The position numbers and the translations under genes were made by a program. The notes below the pieces were generated by a model that saw only the letters and a program-made list of their open reading frames with translations, was not told the origin of the DNA and did no database searches. Positions 27,763 through 38,063 of a DNA stretch of 64,000 nt are shown one piece after another (position 1 is the stretch's first letter; the number at the start of each line of letters is the position of its first letter). Location: NCBI RefSeq assembly GCF_004005995.1, contig NZ_CP034767.1, positions 3,512,501-3,576,500 on the forward strand, written 5' to 3'. Source of the DNA: Devosia sp. 1566 (GTDB taxonomy: Bacteria > Pseudomonadota > Alphaproteobacteria > Rhizobiales > Devosiaceae).

Positions 27763-28398
27763 ATGCGTGCTCGTTTCTTGGCGGCTGTGGCCGCCATGGT
27801 GGCGGTTGTCGCCGCGTCCAATATCCTTGTGCAATATCCCGTCGGGTTCGAGATCGGCTCGGTCAATCTGGGCGATATCCTGACCTGGGGTGCATTCACC
27901 TATCCAGTGGCGTTCCTGGTCACCGACCTCACCAACCGCGCCTTTGGCCCGGCCAGGGCGCGGGTTGCGGTGGTCGCCGGCTTTGCAGTGGCGGTGATCC
28001 TCTCGATCTATCTTGCCACGCCACGCATCGCCATTGCTTCGGGCACGGCGTTCCTGCTGGCACAGTTTCTCGACATTTCCATTTTCGATCGCCTGCGCAA
28101 TGGCGCCTGGTGGCAGGCGCCCATTTTCTCCTCGTTGGTGAGTTCGGCACTCGACACGATGATCTTTTTCACCCTGGCGATGAGCCCGGCCTTTGCCGTG
28201 CTCGACACGATGTTTGGCCGCGAAGACGGCTCGCTGGGCTTCGGGGCACCGCTGCTCGGCGTCGGGACCGAAGTGCCGCTCTGGGTGTCGCTGGGCCTCG
28301 GGGACTTTTTGGTCAAGCTCATCCTCGCGCTGCTGCTGCTCGCGCCCTACAAGACGCTGCGCGGTTGGCTGGCCGGGCGGAGCACGGCGCTGGCTTAA
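27763..28398 (+). CDS. Queuosine precursor transporter (YhhQ/VUT family)
   Basis: An inner-membrane carrier for queuine precursors such as preQ0/preQ1, used for the wobble base of certain tRNAs. 211 residues from the ATG at 27763, nearly all in hydrophobic segments (about six), with the family signature FLVTDLTNRAFGPARAR after the second helix. The frame stays open upstream but that part is repeat-derived, so I placed the start here. The family is COG1738. No queuosine synthesis gene is near. Confidence 0.88.
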   Translation: MRARFLAAVAAMVAVVAASNILVQYPVGFEIGSVNLGDILTWGAFTYPVAFLVTDLTNRAFGPARARVAVVAGFAVAVILSIYLATPRIAIASGTAFLLAQFLDISIFDRLRNGAWWQAPIFSSLVSSALDTMIFFTLAMSPAFAVLDTMFGREDGSLGFGAPLLGVGTEVPLWVSLGLGDFLVKLILALLLLAPYKTLRGWLAGRSTALA

Positions 28399-28452
28399 GA
28401 TACGCACCCGCCGACGGGCAGGGCACCAAGACATCCTCCCCACAGCTGTCAG

Positions 28453-28552
28453 CCCGGCCTTGAGCCGGGATCCATCCTGAGGTGGCGGGGCGAACACGAC
28501 CAGCTGGCGGCGGGGGAGAAATCTCGAGATGGGCCCCGGCTCAAGGCCGGGG
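28453..28552. repeat. Extragenic palindromic repeat, family A, inverted pair
   Basis: CCCGGCCTTGAGCCGGG (28453-28469) faces CCCCGGCTCAAGGCCGGGG (28534-28552). The spacing and inner flanks resemble the pair at 25885-25997. It lies in the convergent gap between the transporter and the phytase-like gene. Confidence 0.75.
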
Positions 28553-28612
28553 TGACACCGGGGGTGGGGTGGCGTTGGTGCCCATTTGGGCGAACGCCGG
28601 GCGAAGGCCCGC

Positions 28613-29608
28613 CTATTCGGGCACGCCGAATTCCAGCAGCAGGGTGCGCTGCCAGTCGTTGAAATTGTTGTCTGAGCCGATGAGGATGCGGGTTTCCCCG
28701 TCTGGGGCAGTGTGGACAGCAAGGGCTTCCATGTTGTCGATGGTGCCTCCGCTCGCTTCGAGGATCACTTCACCCTGCATGACGCTGCCCGGGCGCACCA
28801 GTTCGGCCGGGATGCGGCGCAGGCCCATGGTGAAGGCGATAAAGGCAATCCCGCGCTCGAGCACCAGAAGGTCGCCATTAGGCAGAAAGGCACAATCGGT
28901 GGGCACGCGGCCGGGGCTGGGCACCAGCGAAAGCGAACCCTTGTCGGTTTGCCCCAAAAGCTCGGCGCGGTGATTGCCCGCCTCATCCATGATGGCTTCG
29001 GTGATGAGGAGCGTCGAGCCGGCCACGGGTGACGATGTGGGCGCGATGCACACCGATTCCAGCGTTTCATTGGACCGGTTATCGCTGAGCCACGGGGGAA
29101 TGGTGACTTCCCGCGCCGGCCCATCAGGAATGCCATCGGTGAGGGCGAAATCGGCGACGCGGGTCAGGTGTTCAAAACTGACGCGCACCGCCACCGGCAC
29201 GCCGTCGCGATGCACGGTTTCGACCGATTCCGCATCCCGGGCATACTGGCGGGGGAGCGGCGCGCCGCTGGAATTTTGCATCGGCGCAACCTGCACACCG
29301 AGCAGGCCGAGCAGGCGATTGTGGTCGTCATAGGCGAGCTGGCCCGACACGAACTGGCCGCGATCGGACACAAACACAACACGGTGATCGGGGCTGGTGA
29401 AGGTCACGCCAGACAGGCCGCCGAAATCGTCGTGCTGGCTAACAAGGGCAATGCCGCCCCGCCAGATCAGCTTGCCAGCAGGCTGGTCGAGTGCGGAATT
29501 GCCGAACTGGGCGATCTGCACCGCCCCCACTGTGGTGGATTCCGCGGCCTGGCCCGGTGAGCAGGCCAGCAGCAGCGGGCCAAGCAGCAGTGCCAGGCCT
29601 GCCCTCAA
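28613..29608 (-). CDS. Esterase-like activity of phytase family lipoprotein
   Basis: 331 residues with a lipoprotein signal (hydrophobic core, then LLACSPG lipobox near residue 16), so probably anchored in the envelope. The rest is a beta-propeller-like domain with [31 protein letters not shown] and NMEALAV segments typical of the Phytase-like family (PF13449). Phytase or esterase activity is a family label, not shown here. Its start overlaps the cobT stop by four bases (ATGA), so it is cotranslated with cobT. Confidence 0.85.
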   Translation of the reverse strand: MRAGLALLLGPLLLACSPGQAAESTTVGAVQIAQFGNSALDQPAGKLIWRGGIALVSQHDDFGGLSGVTFTSPDHRVVFVSDRGQFVSGQLAYDDHNRLLGLLGVQVAPMQNSSGAPLPRQYARDAESVETVHRDGVPVAVRVSFEHLTRVADFALTDGIPDGPAREVTIPPWLSDNRSNETLESVCIAPTSSPVAGSTLLITEAIMDEAGNHRAELLGQTDKGSLSLVPSPGRVPTDCAFLPNGDLLVLERGIAFIAFTMGLRRIPAELVRPGSVMQGEVILEASGGTIDNMEALAVHTAPDGETRILIGSDNNFNDWQRTLLLEFGVPE

Positions 29609-31494
29609 CCCCGGCCCCGGCGGCGGGTTTGGGTGGGCAGTTCCTCGTCAAACAGCGCCGCGAGCTCATCGGTCAGCGCACCGGCGAGTTCCTCGGCATC
29701 GAGCAAGGTGACGGCCCGGCGATAATAGCGGGTCACGTCATGGCCGATGCCCACGGCAACGAGTTGGATGGGCGAGCGCGTTTCGATATCCTCGATCACC
29801 TGGCGCAGATGGGCTTCGAGGTAATTGCCGGCATTGACCGACTGGGTGCTGTCATCCACCGGCGCGCCATCGGAAATGACCATGAGGATGCGCCGCGCTT
29901 CCGGGCGGGCCATCAGGCGCTTGCGCGCCCATTCGAGCGCCTCGCCATCGATGTTTTCCTTGAGCAGGCCCTCGCGCATCATCAGCCCGAGATTGCGCCG
30001 GGCATGGCGCCAGGGCTCGTCGGCGGCCTTGTAGATGATGTGCCGGATGTCATTAACGCGGCCCGGATTGGCGGGACGACCGGCTTCCAGCCAGGCTTCG
30101 CGCGACTTGCCGCCCTTCCAGGCGCGGGTGGTGAACCCCAGGATCTCGACCTTGACGCCGCAGCGCTCGAGCGTGCGCGCGAGAATGTCGCCGCAGATAG
30201 CGGCGATGGTGATCGGCCGGCCGCGCATGGAGCCGGAATTATCGATGAGGAGGGTGACCACCGTGTCGCGGAAATCGGTGTCGTTCTCGACCTTGAAGCT
30301 CAGCGCCTGCATGGGATCGGTGACGACGCGGGTGAGGCGGGCGGTATCGAGCACGCCTTCCTCAAGGTCGAACTGCCAGGAGCGATTCTGCTTGGCCATG
30401 AGGCGGCGCTGCAGCTTGTTGGCGAGGCGCGCGACGGCACCGGCGAGGTTTTCGAGCTGCTTGTCGAGAAGGGCACGCAGTTGGTCGAGCTCGTCGGGCG
30501 GGCAGAGTTCGGCCGCCTTGACGATCTCGTCATATTTGGTGGTGAAGACCTTGTAGTTGAACTGATTGGTCAGCTGGGTGCCGGCGTCCTTGCCGGGGGG
30601 CGGCATGGGGGCGTCCTCGCCGGCCTGGGCGGCAGCGTCCTCGTCGACATCGGCCATATCCGATTCAAGGCCCTCAACATCGCCGGTTTCTTCCGATTCT
30701 CCGGCAGCCTCTTCCTGCTGGCTGTCGGTCTGCTCGTTTTCGCCTTCGCCCTGTTCGGGCGATTCATCGGAACCCTGGGCCTGGTCGGGCTGGCCCTCGT
30801 CCTCGCCGCTCTCGTCCGCGTCGCTGGGGTCTTCCACTTCGCTTTCGGGCACGAGATTGAGGTCGCGCAGCAGCGCCTTGGCGGCCTTGCCGAACTCGTT
30901 CTGGTCCTCAAAGCGGGTGAGGAGCGTCGCGAGCGAAGTGCCGGCCTTGCTTTCGATTTCGCTGCGCCACAGATCGACCAGCGCATGGCCCGAGGGTGGC
31001 ACGGGCACGCCGGCGAGCTTTTCGCGCAGCAAGAGGCCCAGGGCCTCGGCAATGGGGGCATCGTCGCGGGCGGTGACTTCGGCGAAATTGGCGCGGAACA
31101 GGCGGTCCTCGAGCATTTCCCCGATATTGCCGACCATGCCGGGCATGCGCACGCAGCCCAGCGCCTCGACGCGCGCCTGCTCGAGCGCATCAAAGGCGGC
31201 GCGGGCCTGCGGGTCCATGGGGGAGCGCTTGCGGTGCGCTTCGGGATCGTGGCTCGCGAGCCGCATCGCCATGGCATCGCCCTGCCCGCGGGCAATGGCA
31301 ATGTCGCGCCGGGTCGGCAGACGGGGCAGATTGGCGAGGCGCGCCTTGTCGGCCGTCAGCAGCGGGCGGTCGGCGGTGAAGGTGACCTCAAGATCGCTCT
31401 TGCCCCCGATGGCGCGCACAGTGGCGCCCATGGCCGTCTTGAAGGCCAGGGTTTGATCGGGCTTGTTGGCTTTGCTGCGGGGCGATTGTGCCAT
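29605..31494 (-). CDS. cobT: Cobaltochelatase subunit CobT
   Basis: Part of the aerobic CobNST complex that inserts cobalt into hydrogenobyrinate a,c-diamide during vitamin B12 synthesis. 629 residues: N-terminal helical domain, a long Asp/Glu-rich acidic stretch (about 210-300), and a C-terminal von Willebrand A domain with the MIDAS motif DNSGSMRG. It lies downstream of cobS on the same strand. CobN and the rest of the pathway are not in the window, normal for this group where cobST is separate. Confidence 0.95.
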   Translation of the reverse strand: MAQSPRSKANKPDQTLAFKTAMGATVRAIGGKSDLEVTFTADRPLLTADKARLANLPRLPTRRDIAIARGQGDAMAMRLASHDPEAHRKRSPMDPQARAAFDALEQARVEALGCVRMPGMVGNIGEMLEDRLFRANFAEVTARDDAPIAEALGLLLREKLAGVPVPPSGHALVDLWRSEIESKAGTSLATLLTRFEDQNEFGKAAKALLRDLNLVPESEVEDPSDADESGEDEGQPDQAQGSDESPEQGEGENEQTDSQQEEAAGESEETGDVEGLESDMADVDEDAAAQAGEDAPMPPPGKDAGTQLTNQFNYKVFTTKYDEIVKAAELCPPDELDQLRALLDKQLENLAGAVARLANKLQRRLMAKQNRSWQFDLEEGVLDTARLTRVVTDPMQALSFKVENDTDFRDTVVTLLIDNSGSMRGRPITIAAICGDILARTLERCGVKVEILGFTTRAWKGGKSREAWLEAGRPANPGRVNDIRHIIYKAADEPWRHARRNLGLMMREGLLKENIDGEALEWARKRLMARPEARRILMVISDGAPVDDSTQSVNAGNYLEAHLRQVIEDIETRSPIQLVAVGIGHDVTRYYRRAVTLLDAEELAGALTDELAALFDEELPTQTRRRGRG

Positions 31495-31572
31495 GCTGGT
31501 TGCTCGTGGGTTACGGCTGGCGCGGTCGTGTTTGCCACCAAGGTCTGGATTCGGCGCCCTTCCCTAGCCGGC

Positions 31573-31639
31573 GGGAGGGTGGGGGTGGTTCGGCGATCAC
31601 CGATGGACCCCCACCCCCCCTCCCCTCAAGGGGGAGGGG
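31573..31639. repeat. Extragenic palindromic repeat, family B, nested hairpins
   Basis: A long stem (GGGAGGGTGGGGGT near 31573 with ACCCCCACCCCCCCTCCC) precedes the core CCCCTCCCC-TCAAG-GGGGAGGGG (31617-31639). It fills the gap between cobS and cobT. Confidence 0.65.
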
Positions 31640-31678
31640 AGCAATCACGGACCCGACGGCAGCCGTCCGGCAGAAAAA

Positions 31679-32662
31679 TCAGGCCGTTACGGCCAGGTTC
31701 GCGGAGCTTTCGGGCAGGTCTTCGCCAAAGACGCGCTGGTAGAACTCGGCGACCACGGGGCGTTCGAGTTCGTCGCATTTGTTGAGGAAGGTGAGGCGGA
31801 AGGCAAAGCCGACATCGCCGCCGAAGATCTGGGTGTTTTCGGCCCAGGTGATGACGGTGCGCGGGCTCATCACGGTGCTGAGGTCGCCATTGATGAAGGC
31901 CTGGCGGGTGAGGTCGGCCAAGCGCACCATGTTGGACACGAGCTTCTTGCCGCGATCATTTTCGGCATAGGTTTTGTTCTTGGCCAGAACAATGCCGACT
32001 TCCTTGTCATGGGGCAGGTAGTTGAGCGTCGTCACAAGGCTCCAGCGGTCCATCTGGCCCTGATTGATCTGCTGGGTGCCGTGGTACAGACCCGAAGTGT
32101 CGCCCAGACCAATGGTGTTGGTGGTCGCAAACAAGCGGAATGCCGGATGGGGCACGATCACGCGGTTCTGATCGAGCAGGGTGAGGCGGCCCGCGACTTC
32201 CAGCACGCGCTGGATCACGAACATCACATCGGGGCGACCGGCGTCATATTCGTCGAACACGAGAGCGACATTGTTCTGCACCGCCCAGGGGAGGATGCCG
32301 TCGCGGAATTCGGTGATCTGCTTGCCGTCCTTGAGCACGATCGCGTCCTTGCCGACGAGATCGATACGCGAAACGTGGCTATCGAGATTGACGCGCACCA
32401 GCGGCCAGTTGAGGCGGGCCGCGACCTGCTCGATATGGGTGGATTTGCCCGTGCCGTGATAGCCCTGCACCATGACGCGGCGATTAAAGGCAAAGCCGGC
32501 CAGGATCGCGAGCGTGGTGTTGCGGTCAAACAGGTAATCGGGATCGACCGGCGGCACATGCTCGGTGCGCTGAGCGTAACCGGGCACGGTCAGGTCGGTG
32601 TCGATGCCGAAAAGATCCCGGGCCTGGTATTGGGTGTCCGGCAGGTTGGTGAATTCACTCAT
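31679..32662 (-). CDS. cobS: Cobaltochelatase subunit CobS
   Basis: The AAA+ ATPase of the CobNST cobalt chelatase. 327 residues, full length. Walker A is GYHGTGKST and Walker B VFDEYDAG; the N-terminal [16 protein letters not shown] and the later [16 protein letters not shown] are family blocks. It precedes cobT with a gap of about 180 bases occupied by a hairpin repeat, so polarity between the two genes may be affected. No cobalamin riboswitch is visible upstream. Confidence 0.95.
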   Translation of the reverse strand: MSEFTNLPDTQYQARDLFGIDTDLTVPGYAQRTEHVPPVDPDYLFDRNTTLAILAGFAFNRRVMVQGYHGTGKSTHIEQVAARLNWPLVRVNLDSHVSRIDLVGKDAIVLKDGKQITEFRDGILPWAVQNNVALVFDEYDAGRPDVMFVIQRVLEVAGRLTLLDQNRVIVPHPAFRLFATTNTIGLGDTSGLYHGTQQINQGQMDRWSLVTTLNYLPHDKEVGIVLAKNKTYAENDRGKKLVSNMVRLADLTRQAFINGDLSTVMSPRTVITWAENTQIFGGDVGFAFRLTFLNKCDELERPVVAEFYQRVFGEDLPESSANLAVTA

Positions 32663-32754
32663 GGCGGGCTCTTGGGCAGATGGAACGGCAAAGGAAGGAT
32701 GCGGCGGCTCTATAGCAGCATTGTGCCCGAGGCGGTAGCCCGAGCCACGGCGAA

Positions 32755-33384
32755 CTACTTGGCGACGAACCCCGATTTCTTGAGATGGGAATAGGCCGCG
32801 ATAATGGTGCGCAGCCGCTCTTCGGAGGACTTGTCGCCGCCATTGGCATCGGGGTGGTGGATCTTGACCAGGGTCTTGTAGGCCCGCTTGATTTCTTCGG
32901 ATTTGGGCGGACCGATGATCCCGAGGGTTTCAAGGGCGCGCTTGTCCAGCTCATTGGTCGGCTTGACCCGCTCGGCCGCCGGGGTTTGGGCCTGGCGGTG
33001 GCGATAACGGGCAAAGACGCCAAAGGGGTCGCCATATTTGTCGCCGGGGCGGATGCCGGCCGCGCTGGCAGCGCGCGATCCGCGCACACCGGGCTGGCCG
33101 GTGGCAAAGCTCGAGCGGCTTTCCGCCTTGGGCGGGGTATGGAGCGCTTCTTCCAGCGCGTCCTTTTCCATGCCGGCAAAAAAGTTGAAGGCCGTGTTGT
33201 AGTGACGGACATGCTGCAGGCAGAAATGGTGGTACTGCCCTTCAGCACCATGGCCCTTGGGGGCCTTGTGGGTGCCGGGTTCCTCGCAGCCTTCCCAATC
33301 GCAGAGCTGGGCCACGGGTTCGGGCTTGGCTTCGCGACGCGGCCGGATGCGGATGGGGTCGAAGAGCTTGGATTGCGATTTCAT
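32755..33384 (-). CDS. J-domain-containing protein
   Basis: 209 residues with the J domain at the C-terminus: [19 protein letters not shown] and the HPD tripeptide in [10 protein letters not shown], which stimulates DnaK ATPase. The N-terminal half has paired cysteines ([10 protein letters not shown] and [10 protein letters not shown]) that may bind zinc. This DnaJ-like protein between bolA and cobS is conserved in Hyphomicrobiales; its client is unknown. Confidence 0.9.
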   Translation of the reverse strand: MKSQSKLFDPIRIRPRREAKPEPVAQLCDWEGCEEPGTHKAPKGHGAEGQYHHFCLQHVRHYNTAFNFFAGMEKDALEEALHTPPKAESRSSFATGQPGVRGSRAASAAGIRPGDKYGDPFGVFARYRHRQAQTPAAERVKPTNELDKRALETLGIIGPPKSEEIKRAYKTLVKIHHPDANGGDKSSEERLRTIIAAYSHLKKSGFVAK

Positions 33385-33428
33385 TGCGCCTAGTTACTTT
33401 GCTTCAAACCAATGGAAACCTCAGCCCG

Positions 33429-33707
33429 ATGTCCTTTAAAGACACCATAACAGCCAAGCTTACCGACCGCTTTTCACCCGAATTCCTCGAAGTGATCGAC
33501 GAATCCAACAAGCATCGCGGTCATGCCGGTTGGCTGGAGGGGGGTGAAACCCATTTTCGTGTCAGAATCGCGACCCGGCAGTTTGACGGGAAGCCTCGCG
33601 TGGCGCAACACCGCGCCGTTATGGAAGCGCTGGATGCCGAGCTCAAGAGCCGGGTCCATGCGCTGGCCATCGAAGTGCTGCCCAGTGATGGAAATCACAA
33701 GGGCTAG
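33429..33707 (+). CDS. BolA family protein
   Basis: 92 residues from the ATG at 33429 (MSFKDTITAKLTDRF). BolA proteins partner with monothiol glutaredoxins in iron-sulfur trafficking; the conserved HRGHAG and FRVRI region and the QHRAVMEALDAELKSRVHALAIEVL helix are present. It is divergent from the J-domain gene and convergent with aroB, with a hairpin repeat downstream. Confidence 0.92.
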   Translation: MSFKDTITAKLTDRFSPEFLEVIDESNKHRGHAGWLEGGETHFRVRIATRQFDGKPRVAQHRAVMEALDAELKSRVHALAIEVLPSDGNHKG

Positions 33708-33808
33708 CATTGTAGCGGGAGGACCCTCCATATGGAAAGGGTTCTTGCGTTTTGAAAGAGCGCTTTGGGGCAAAAGCGCAGCTTTTAGCTTGGAAGTCCC
33801 CTCCCCGG

Positions 33809-33829
33809 CCCTCCCCACAAGGGGGAGGG
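33809..33829. repeat. Extragenic palindromic repeat, family B
   Basis: CCCTCCCC-ACAAG-GGGGAGGG in the convergent gap between bolA and aroB. Confidence 0.7.
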
Positions 33830-33899
33830 TGAGGGCCAGTGCGCTTGGCACCGGAACGCCCAGCTGGCGGCCGCAGCCGGCCACAGCAAACGGGACGCC

Positions 33900-35012
33900 T
33901 CAGCCCCGCATATCGTCCAAAAACTGCGCCACGGCAGCTGGATCAACATTTCGTTCAATGAAGGCCTGGCCGATGCCGCGGGTCAGGATAAAGGTCAAAG
34001 CGCCGCGTGAGACCTTTTTGTCCTGCGCAATCGCGGCCATCAGGGTTTGGGTGGAGCCGACACCCCCGGCAATGTCACCTAATGTGGTGGGCAGGCCCGC
34101 TGCTTGCAAATGGGCCTGTACCCGGCCGGTGTCCTGCGACGGCGCGAGGCCCAAACGGGCAGAAAAGGCGTGCGCCAACACCATGCCGATGGCGACCCCT
34201 TCGCCATGCAGCAGCCGATCGCCAAAGCCGGTGTCCTTTTCCAGCGCATGGCCGAACGTGTGCCCGAGATTGAGCAGCGCGCGCACGCCCTGCTCGCGCT
34301 CGTCCTCGATGACGACGCGGGCCTTGTGGCGGCAGCAGCGGGCAATGGCTTCACCCCGGGCCGCTCCGCCGCCAAAGATCTCGGCGCGGTTGGCTTCGAG
34401 CCAGAAGAAAAAGTCTTCGTCGTCAATCAGCCCGTATTTGACGACTTCCGCATAGCCGGCGGCAAATTGCCGGGGCGCGAGGGTATCGAGGGTGGAGAGA
34501 TCGGCGAGCACCAGGCGAGGCTGATGAAAGGCGCCGACCAGGTTCTTGCCGTGGGGCGAATTGATCCCGGTCTTCCCCCCAACCGAGCTATCGACCTGGG
34601 CGAGGAGCGAAGTGGGCATCTGGATCAAGTCCATGCCGCGCCGGGCGATGGAGGCGGCAAAGCCCGCGAGATCCCCGATCACCCCGCCGCCAAGGGCGAT
34701 CACCGCATCGCCCCGCTCGAGCCGGGCGGCAAGAATGGCTTCGGTGACATATTGGAGCTGGGCCCAGGATTTGCTGCCCTCGCCCGCCGGCACGATGATG
34801 GGGGTGTGAAGGAGGCCCGCGGCATCAAGGCTGCGCTGCAGGCGCGGCAGCTGCGTCTGGGCGACCGTGGCGTCGGTGACGATACCGAAGCGGCGACCGG
34901 GAAAACGCTCGGCCAGAATGGCGCCGGCATCCTCGAGCAGGCGATCGCCGATCAGGATGTCATAGGCGCGCTCGCCCAGGGCGACATGGACGGTATGGGC
35001 GATGGCGGGCAT
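33900..35012 (-). CDS. aroB: 3-dehydroquinate synthase
   Basis: The second enzyme of the shikimate pathway, turning DAHP into 3-dehydroquinate with NAD and a divalent metal. 370 residues with GGGVIGDLAGF, the metal ligands in AEVVKYG and LGHTFGHA, and the SSVGGKTGIN segment. It begins two bases after the aroK stop, so aroK-aroB form an operon, as usual in proteobacteria. Confidence 0.96.
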   Translation of the reverse strand: MPAIAHTVHVALGERAYDILIGDRLLEDAGAILAERFPGRRFGIVTDATVAQTQLPRLQRSLDAAGLLHTPIIVPAGEGSKSWAQLQYVTEAILAARLERGDAVIALGGGVIGDLAGFAASIARRGMDLIQMPTSLLAQVDSSVGGKTGINSPHGKNLVGAFHQPRLVLADLSTLDTLAPRQFAAGYAEVVKYGLIDDEDFFFWLEANRAEIFGGGAARGEAIARCCRHKARVVIEDEREQGVRALLNLGHTFGHALEKDTGFGDRLLHGEGVAIGMVLAHAFSARLGLAPSQDTGRVQAHLQAAGLPTTLGDIAGGVGSTQTLMAAIAQDKKVSRGALTFILTRGIGQAFIERNVDPAAVAQFLDDMRG

Positions 35013-35014
35013 GG

Positions 35015-35599
35015 CTATGGCTTTTCCTGCAGATAGGCGAGCACGGCTTCCACGAGGTCGCTGGCGACGGTTTCCTGGGGCACATCGCGCGACACCACGG
35101 TCACATCGGCCTCGGCATAGATGGGGTAGCGCTCCTCGACGAGCCGCTCCAATGTTTCACGTGGATTGGCCGTTTGCAGCAGCGGCCGGTTGGAGCGGCG
35201 CGAGACGCGCTGGAACAACAGGTCGGTGTCGGCCTTGATCCACACTGAAACCGCTTCGCTTTTGAGCACGGCGCGCGTTTCGGGGTGCACAAAGGCGCCG
35301 CCGCCGGTGGCGAGCACCAGGTCGGGAAGCTTGAGCACCCGGGAAATCACCCGGGTTTCCCCGGCGCGAAATTCGGTTTCCCCCCGCTGGGCAAAAATCT
35401 CGGGGATGCTCATTTGCGCGGCTTTTTCGATTTCCTCGTCGCTGTCGAGGAACTGGCGGCCCATGCGATTGGCGAGGCGCCGGCCGACGGTGGTCTTGCC
35501 GGCGCCCATCATGCCCACGAGGGCCAGGGGCCTGCCATCCAGCAGCTCGACAAGGAGTTGGGCTTGGGCCTGCCGGTTGGCCGCAGTGGATCGGGACAA
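35015..35599 (-). CDS. aroK: Shikimate kinase
   Basis: Phosphorylates shikimate at the 3-hydroxyl. 194 residues. P-loop GMMGAGKTTVG, shikimate-binding DSDEEIEK and GETEFRAGE, GGGAF, and the lid region RRSNRPLL are all present. The first 20 or so residues before the core are variable and the exact start is uncertain. It is the first gene of the aroK-aroB pair and divergent from the small membrane protein before xerD. Confidence 0.95.
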   Translation of the reverse strand: MSRSTAANRQAQAQLLVELLDGRPLALVGMMGAGKTTVGRRLANRMGRQFLDSDEEIEKAAQMSIPEIFAQRGETEFRAGETRVISRVLKLPDLVLATGGGAFVHPETRAVLKSEAVSVWIKADTDLLFQRVSRRSNRPLLQTANPRETLERLVEERYPIYAEADVTVVSRDVPQETVASDLVEAVLAYLQEKP

Positions 35600-35741
35600 A
35601 AGGGGCTCCCCATGTGGTGGTCGCTATCAAGCGGGCGAGACGGCCGCTGTCAAGAAGCCAGCAACGCTCCCAACCAGATCGAAAGCATTTGCCGGTATTT
35701 TCATGTATTGTGCCCGCGCCCAGAACAGATTCCGGACAACC

Positions 35742-35999
35742 ATGCCCACCCTGATCCGCCTCCTTGTTACCCTGCTCATCCTGGTTGGCCTTGCTTATGC
35801 AGGCATGTTCGCGCTGGTCCTCAGCGTCAAGCCGACACCCAAGGAAACCACGATCCGCATTCCCACCAATGAGCTGCTGGGGGAAAGCGCGCCCGGCCTG
35901 CCGGGGCAAACCCGCGCACCAGCTCCCGCCCCAGCCGCCGAGCCCGCCCCTGCTGCACCGGCGGATGCTGCACCGGCCGAGGCCCCGGCGAGCCCATGA
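35742..35999 (+). CDS. Small membrane-anchored protein upstream of xerD
   Basis: 85 residues from the ATG at 35742. One N-terminal transmembrane helix (LIRLLVTLLILVGLAYAGMF), a short KPTPKETTIRIP linker and an Ala/Pro-rich tail. Its stop overlaps the xerD start (ATGA), so the two are translationally coupled. Genes of this kind before xerD are common in the order; no function is known to me. Confidence 0.75.
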   Translation: MPTLIRLLVTLLILVGLAYAGMFALVLSVKPTPKETTIRIPTNELLGESAPGLPGQTRAPAPAPAAEPAPAAPADAAPAEAPASP

Positions 36000-36907
36000 G
36001 CGGCACCCATCTGATCGGCGCGTTTCTCGAAATGATGAGCGCCGAGCGGGGCGCCGCACCAAACACGATCGATGCCTATCGGCGCGACCTGTCCGACTAT
36101 GCCGGCTTTCTGGCAGGCAAGGGCAAGACGCTGCTGACGGGGGAGCGCGAAGAAGTCGCCGCTTATCTCGATCATCTCAAGCAAAGTGGGCTGTCGGCGT
36201 CCTCGAGCGCACGGCGCCTATCGGCCATTCGCCAGTTCCACCGCTTTTTATGTGCCGACAATCTGCGGGCCGACGACCCCACCCGCATTATCGCCAGCCC
36301 CAAAAGCCGGCGCGCCCTGCCCAAAGTGCTGTCGATCGCCGAGATTGACAAGCTTCTGACCTTGGCTGAAGCGGAAGCCAACACCGAGGCGTCCGCGCCC
36401 AAGCAGGCCGCGGCCCTGCGCCTTTATGTGCTGCTGGAGCTGCTTTACGCCACCGGCATGCGCGTGAGCGAGCTGGTGAGTTTGAAGCGCGCGGCGGTGA
36501 TGCGCGACGCCAGCTTTTTGACCGTGCGCGGCAAGGGCAACAAGGAGCGCGTCGTGCCGCTCAACGATCGCGCACGCGATGCGATCAAGGCTTATCTCAA
36601 GACCATTGAGCCGGGCGTGTTCCTGTTTCCCGCGAGCGGCGCCGAGGGATACTTGTCGCGCCAGGTGTTTGCGCGCGATCTCAAGGGGCTGGCAGCGCGG
36701 GCCGGGATCAGCGCCAGCCGGGTAGCGCCCCATGTGCTGCGGCACGCCTTTGCTAGCCATCTGCTGGCGGGTGGCGCCGATCTGCGCGTGGTGCAGATGC
36801 TGCTGGGCCATGCCGATATTTCAACCACCCAGATCTATACCCATGTGCTGGACGAAAAACTGCGCCATCTGGTGGAAACCCACCACCCAATGGCAGACGG
36901 ATCGTAA
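35996..36907 (+). CDS. xerD: Site-specific tyrosine recombinase XerD
   Basis: With XerC it resolves chromosome dimers at dif. 303 residues: N-terminal SAM-like core-binding domain, then the catalytic domain with Arg in ATGMRVSEL, Lys in RGKGNKERVVP, HVLRH, LGHADISTTQ and the Tyr nucleophile in QIYTHV. All catalytic residues are present. Context with accA and aroKB is the chromosomal XerD locus of Hyphomicrobiales, not an integrase of a mobile element. Confidence 0.95.
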   Translation: MSGTHLIGAFLEMMSAERGAAPNTIDAYRRDLSDYAGFLAGKGKTLLTGEREEVAAYLDHLKQSGLSASSSARRLSAIRQFHRFLCADNLRADDPTRIIASPKSRRALPKVLSIAEIDKLLTLAEAEANTEASAPKQAAALRLYVLLELLYATGMRVSELVSLKRAAVMRDASFLTVRGKGNKERVVPLNDRARDAIKAYLKTIEPGVFLFPASGAEGYLSRQVFARDLKGLAARAGISASRVAPHVLRHAFASHLLAGGADLRVVQMLLGHADISTTQIYTHVLDEKLRHLVETHHPMADGS

Positions 36908-37051
36908 ACCTTTCACGGCGTTCCGAGCGGCCCCCTGCTGCGAAGGCGCTTGACTCAGACAGACGCCCTCGCCACTTTCCGGCCACTTTGGGGCGCAACA
37001 GCAGCGGCCCATTGGCATGGGTCAAAGATTGACCCCTAACGGGCAGGTTGG

Positions 37052-38005
37052 ATGCAGACTTATCTCGATTTTGAAAAGCCGGTCGCCGACCTCGAGGCAA
37101 AGATTGCCGAACTCAAGAATTTGGCAGCGGGCGATCAGGCCGTTTCCATCGACGAGGAAGTGTCGCGCCTGTCGGCTCGCGCCGAAGAAGCGCTGCTCGA
37201 CATCTACAAGCGCCTGACGCCCTGGCAAAAAACGCAGATCGCGCGCCACCCGCAGCGTCCGCATTTTTCCGATTATACCCGCAGCCTCATCACCGAATGG
37301 ACCCCGCTGGCGGGCGACCGCAAGTTCGCCGAGGATCCGGCGATCCAGGCCGGGTTCGGGCGCTTCAACGGCCAGCCCGTTGCGGTCATGGGCCAGGAAA
37401 AGGGCAACTCTACCGATAGCCGCATCAAGCACAATTTTGGCATGGCGCGCCCCGAAGGCTATCGCAAGGCCGTGCGCATCATGGAAATGGCTGACCGGTT
37501 CAACATTCCGCTGATCTCGTTCGTGGATACGGCCGGCGCTTATCCCGGCATCGGCGCCGAGGAACGCGGGCAAGCCGAGGCCATTGCCCGCTCCACCGAA
37601 AAATCGCTCGAATTGGGCGTGCCCAACCTCGCCATCATCATCGGTGAAGGCGGCTCGGGCGGCGCCATCGCCATCGCCACGGCCAACCGGGTGCTGATGC
37701 TCGAGCATTCGATTTATTCGGTGATCTCGCCCGAAGGGGGCGCTTCGATCCTGTGGCGCGATGCCGCTAAGGCGCAGGACGCGGCCACCAATATGAAGAT
37801 CACCGCGACGGATCTGTTGGGCTTTGGCGTGATCGACGCCATCGTTCCTGAACCGGCGGGCGGCGCGCACCGCAACCCGGCGGCAGTGATGGATGCGACC
37901 CGCACCGCCATCAGCACTTTCCTCAATGATTTCAGCGGTCGCAGCCGTTTGGAAGTGCGCGAACACCGGCGCGAAAAGTTCCTCGCCATCGGCACCGCCC
38001 TGTAA
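37052..38005 (+). CDS. accA: Acetyl-CoA carboxylase carboxyltransferase subunit alpha
   Basis: Transfers the carboxyl group from biotin to acetyl-CoA in the first step of fatty-acid synthesis, together with AccD. 317 residues, full length, with the crotonase-fold segments VDTAGAYPGIGAEERGQAEA and GEGGSGGAIAIATANRVLMLEHSIYSV. It follows xerD, a conserved neighbourhood. Confidence 0.96.
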   Translation: MQTYLDFEKPVADLEAKIAELKNLAAGDQAVSIDEEVSRLSARAEEALLDIYKRLTPWQKTQIARHPQRPHFSDYTRSLITEWTPLAGDRKFAEDPAIQAGFGRFNGQPVAVMGQEKGNSTDSRIKHNFGMARPEGYRKAVRIMEMADRFNIPLISFVDTAGAYPGIGAEERGQAEAIARSTEKSLELGVPNLAIIIGEGGSGGAIAIATANRVLMLEHSIYSVISPEGGASILWRDAAKAQDAATNMKITATDLLGFGVIDAIVPEPAGGAHRNPAAVMDATRTAISTFLNDFSGRSRLEVREHRREKFLAIGTAL

Positions 38006-38063
38006 GGGGGCGATCACGCGGACTTGACCGCAGGGGGCCCCTGTTCGGGCCCTTTGCGGGCGT

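Noticed and set aside
32663..32754. Cobalamin riboswitch upstream of cobS
   Set aside because: The gap is only about 90 bases and has none of the conserved B12-box sequence.
35996..36907. Phage or integron integrase
   Set aside because: Length, motifs and the accA/aroKB context identify the chromosomal dimer-resolution recombinase XerD.
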